From: Clostridiales bacterium
GTDB taxonomy: Bacteria; Bacillota; Clostridia; Christensenellales; Christensenellaceae
Length of the DNA stretch: 5,230 nt
Assembly (NCBI GenBank): GCA_003510345.1
Contig: DOMW01000279.1
Coordinates: 9,537-14,766 of the forward strand
Direction of reading: 5' to 3'
Made by a program: the position numbers and the translations under genes. The first letter of the stretch is position 1, and every line of letters begins with the position of its first letter. Below, piece after piece: positions 5,227-5,230 of this stretch. The notes under the pieces were generated by a model that saw only the letters and a program-made list of their open reading frames with translations, was not told where the DNA came from and did no database searches.

Positions 5227-5230
5227 CTAT

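Larger units (their letters stand above)
4859..5230. other. Gene-free region upstream of purC
   Basis: No supportable gene is present. The one longer minus-strand frame here (4900-5127) runs through GC-rich hairpins, has no recognisable domain and is probably spurious. The region holds several separate inverted repeats, listed individually. The last 70 bases could in principle belong to the edge of a gene beyond the window, but nothing in them supports that. Confidence 0.5.

Overview
The window (about half G+C) looks like chromosomal DNA of an anaerobic Bacillota, probably class Clostridia. The basis is the style of the proteins, the strong GGAGG-type ribosome binding sites and the clostridial-type PurC; this is inference, and a finer placement is not supported. 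All three convincing protein genes are on the minus strand, so transcription runs from high to low coordinates. Gene density is unusually low: 1-417, 3331-4116 and 4798-5230 hold no convincing protein gene but are rich in inverted repeats.

Layout from the right (upstream) end. 5230-4798 is a gene-free upstream region with several palindromes, a pair of GC-rich hairpins with a 9-bp direct repeat, and a candidate promoter for purC. 4797-4117 is purC, the SAICAR synthase of de novo purine synthesis; it is apparently monocistronic and ends in a strong intrinsic terminator. 4116-3331 is a 786-bp gap. Its upstream part carries three perfect consensus DnaA boxes within 100 bp, two of them facing each other, beside an AT-rich stretch. 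Its middle part (about 3478-3748) carries nested inverted repeats that could be a structured RNA or a small mobile element. The downstream end holds the promoter of the next gene.

3330-1486 encodes a membrane-anchored extracytoplasmic beta-propeller of the PQQ-like/BamB-like repeat type. It is followed after only 12 bp by 1473-418, a sugar mutarotase-fold protein of the DUF4432 (aldose 1-epimerase-like) family. The two form a two-gene operon, with the second gene's Shine-Dalgarno overlapping the first gene's stop codon. 417-1 is non-coding and includes a 74-bp MITE-like palindromic element of the CATTGCGGGC...GCCCGCAATG type.

The genes do not form an obvious shared pathway. purC is housekeeping, while the propeller/mutarotase pair is a conserved-hypothetical type unit at the cell surface and in the cytoplasm. 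The most notable signals are the DnaA-box cluster, a candidate replication origin or DnaA-controlled site, and the structured intergenic segment beside it. I see no CRISPR array, tRNA, rRNA, phage gene, transposase or clear defence gene, so I do not claim a new multi-gene system here.
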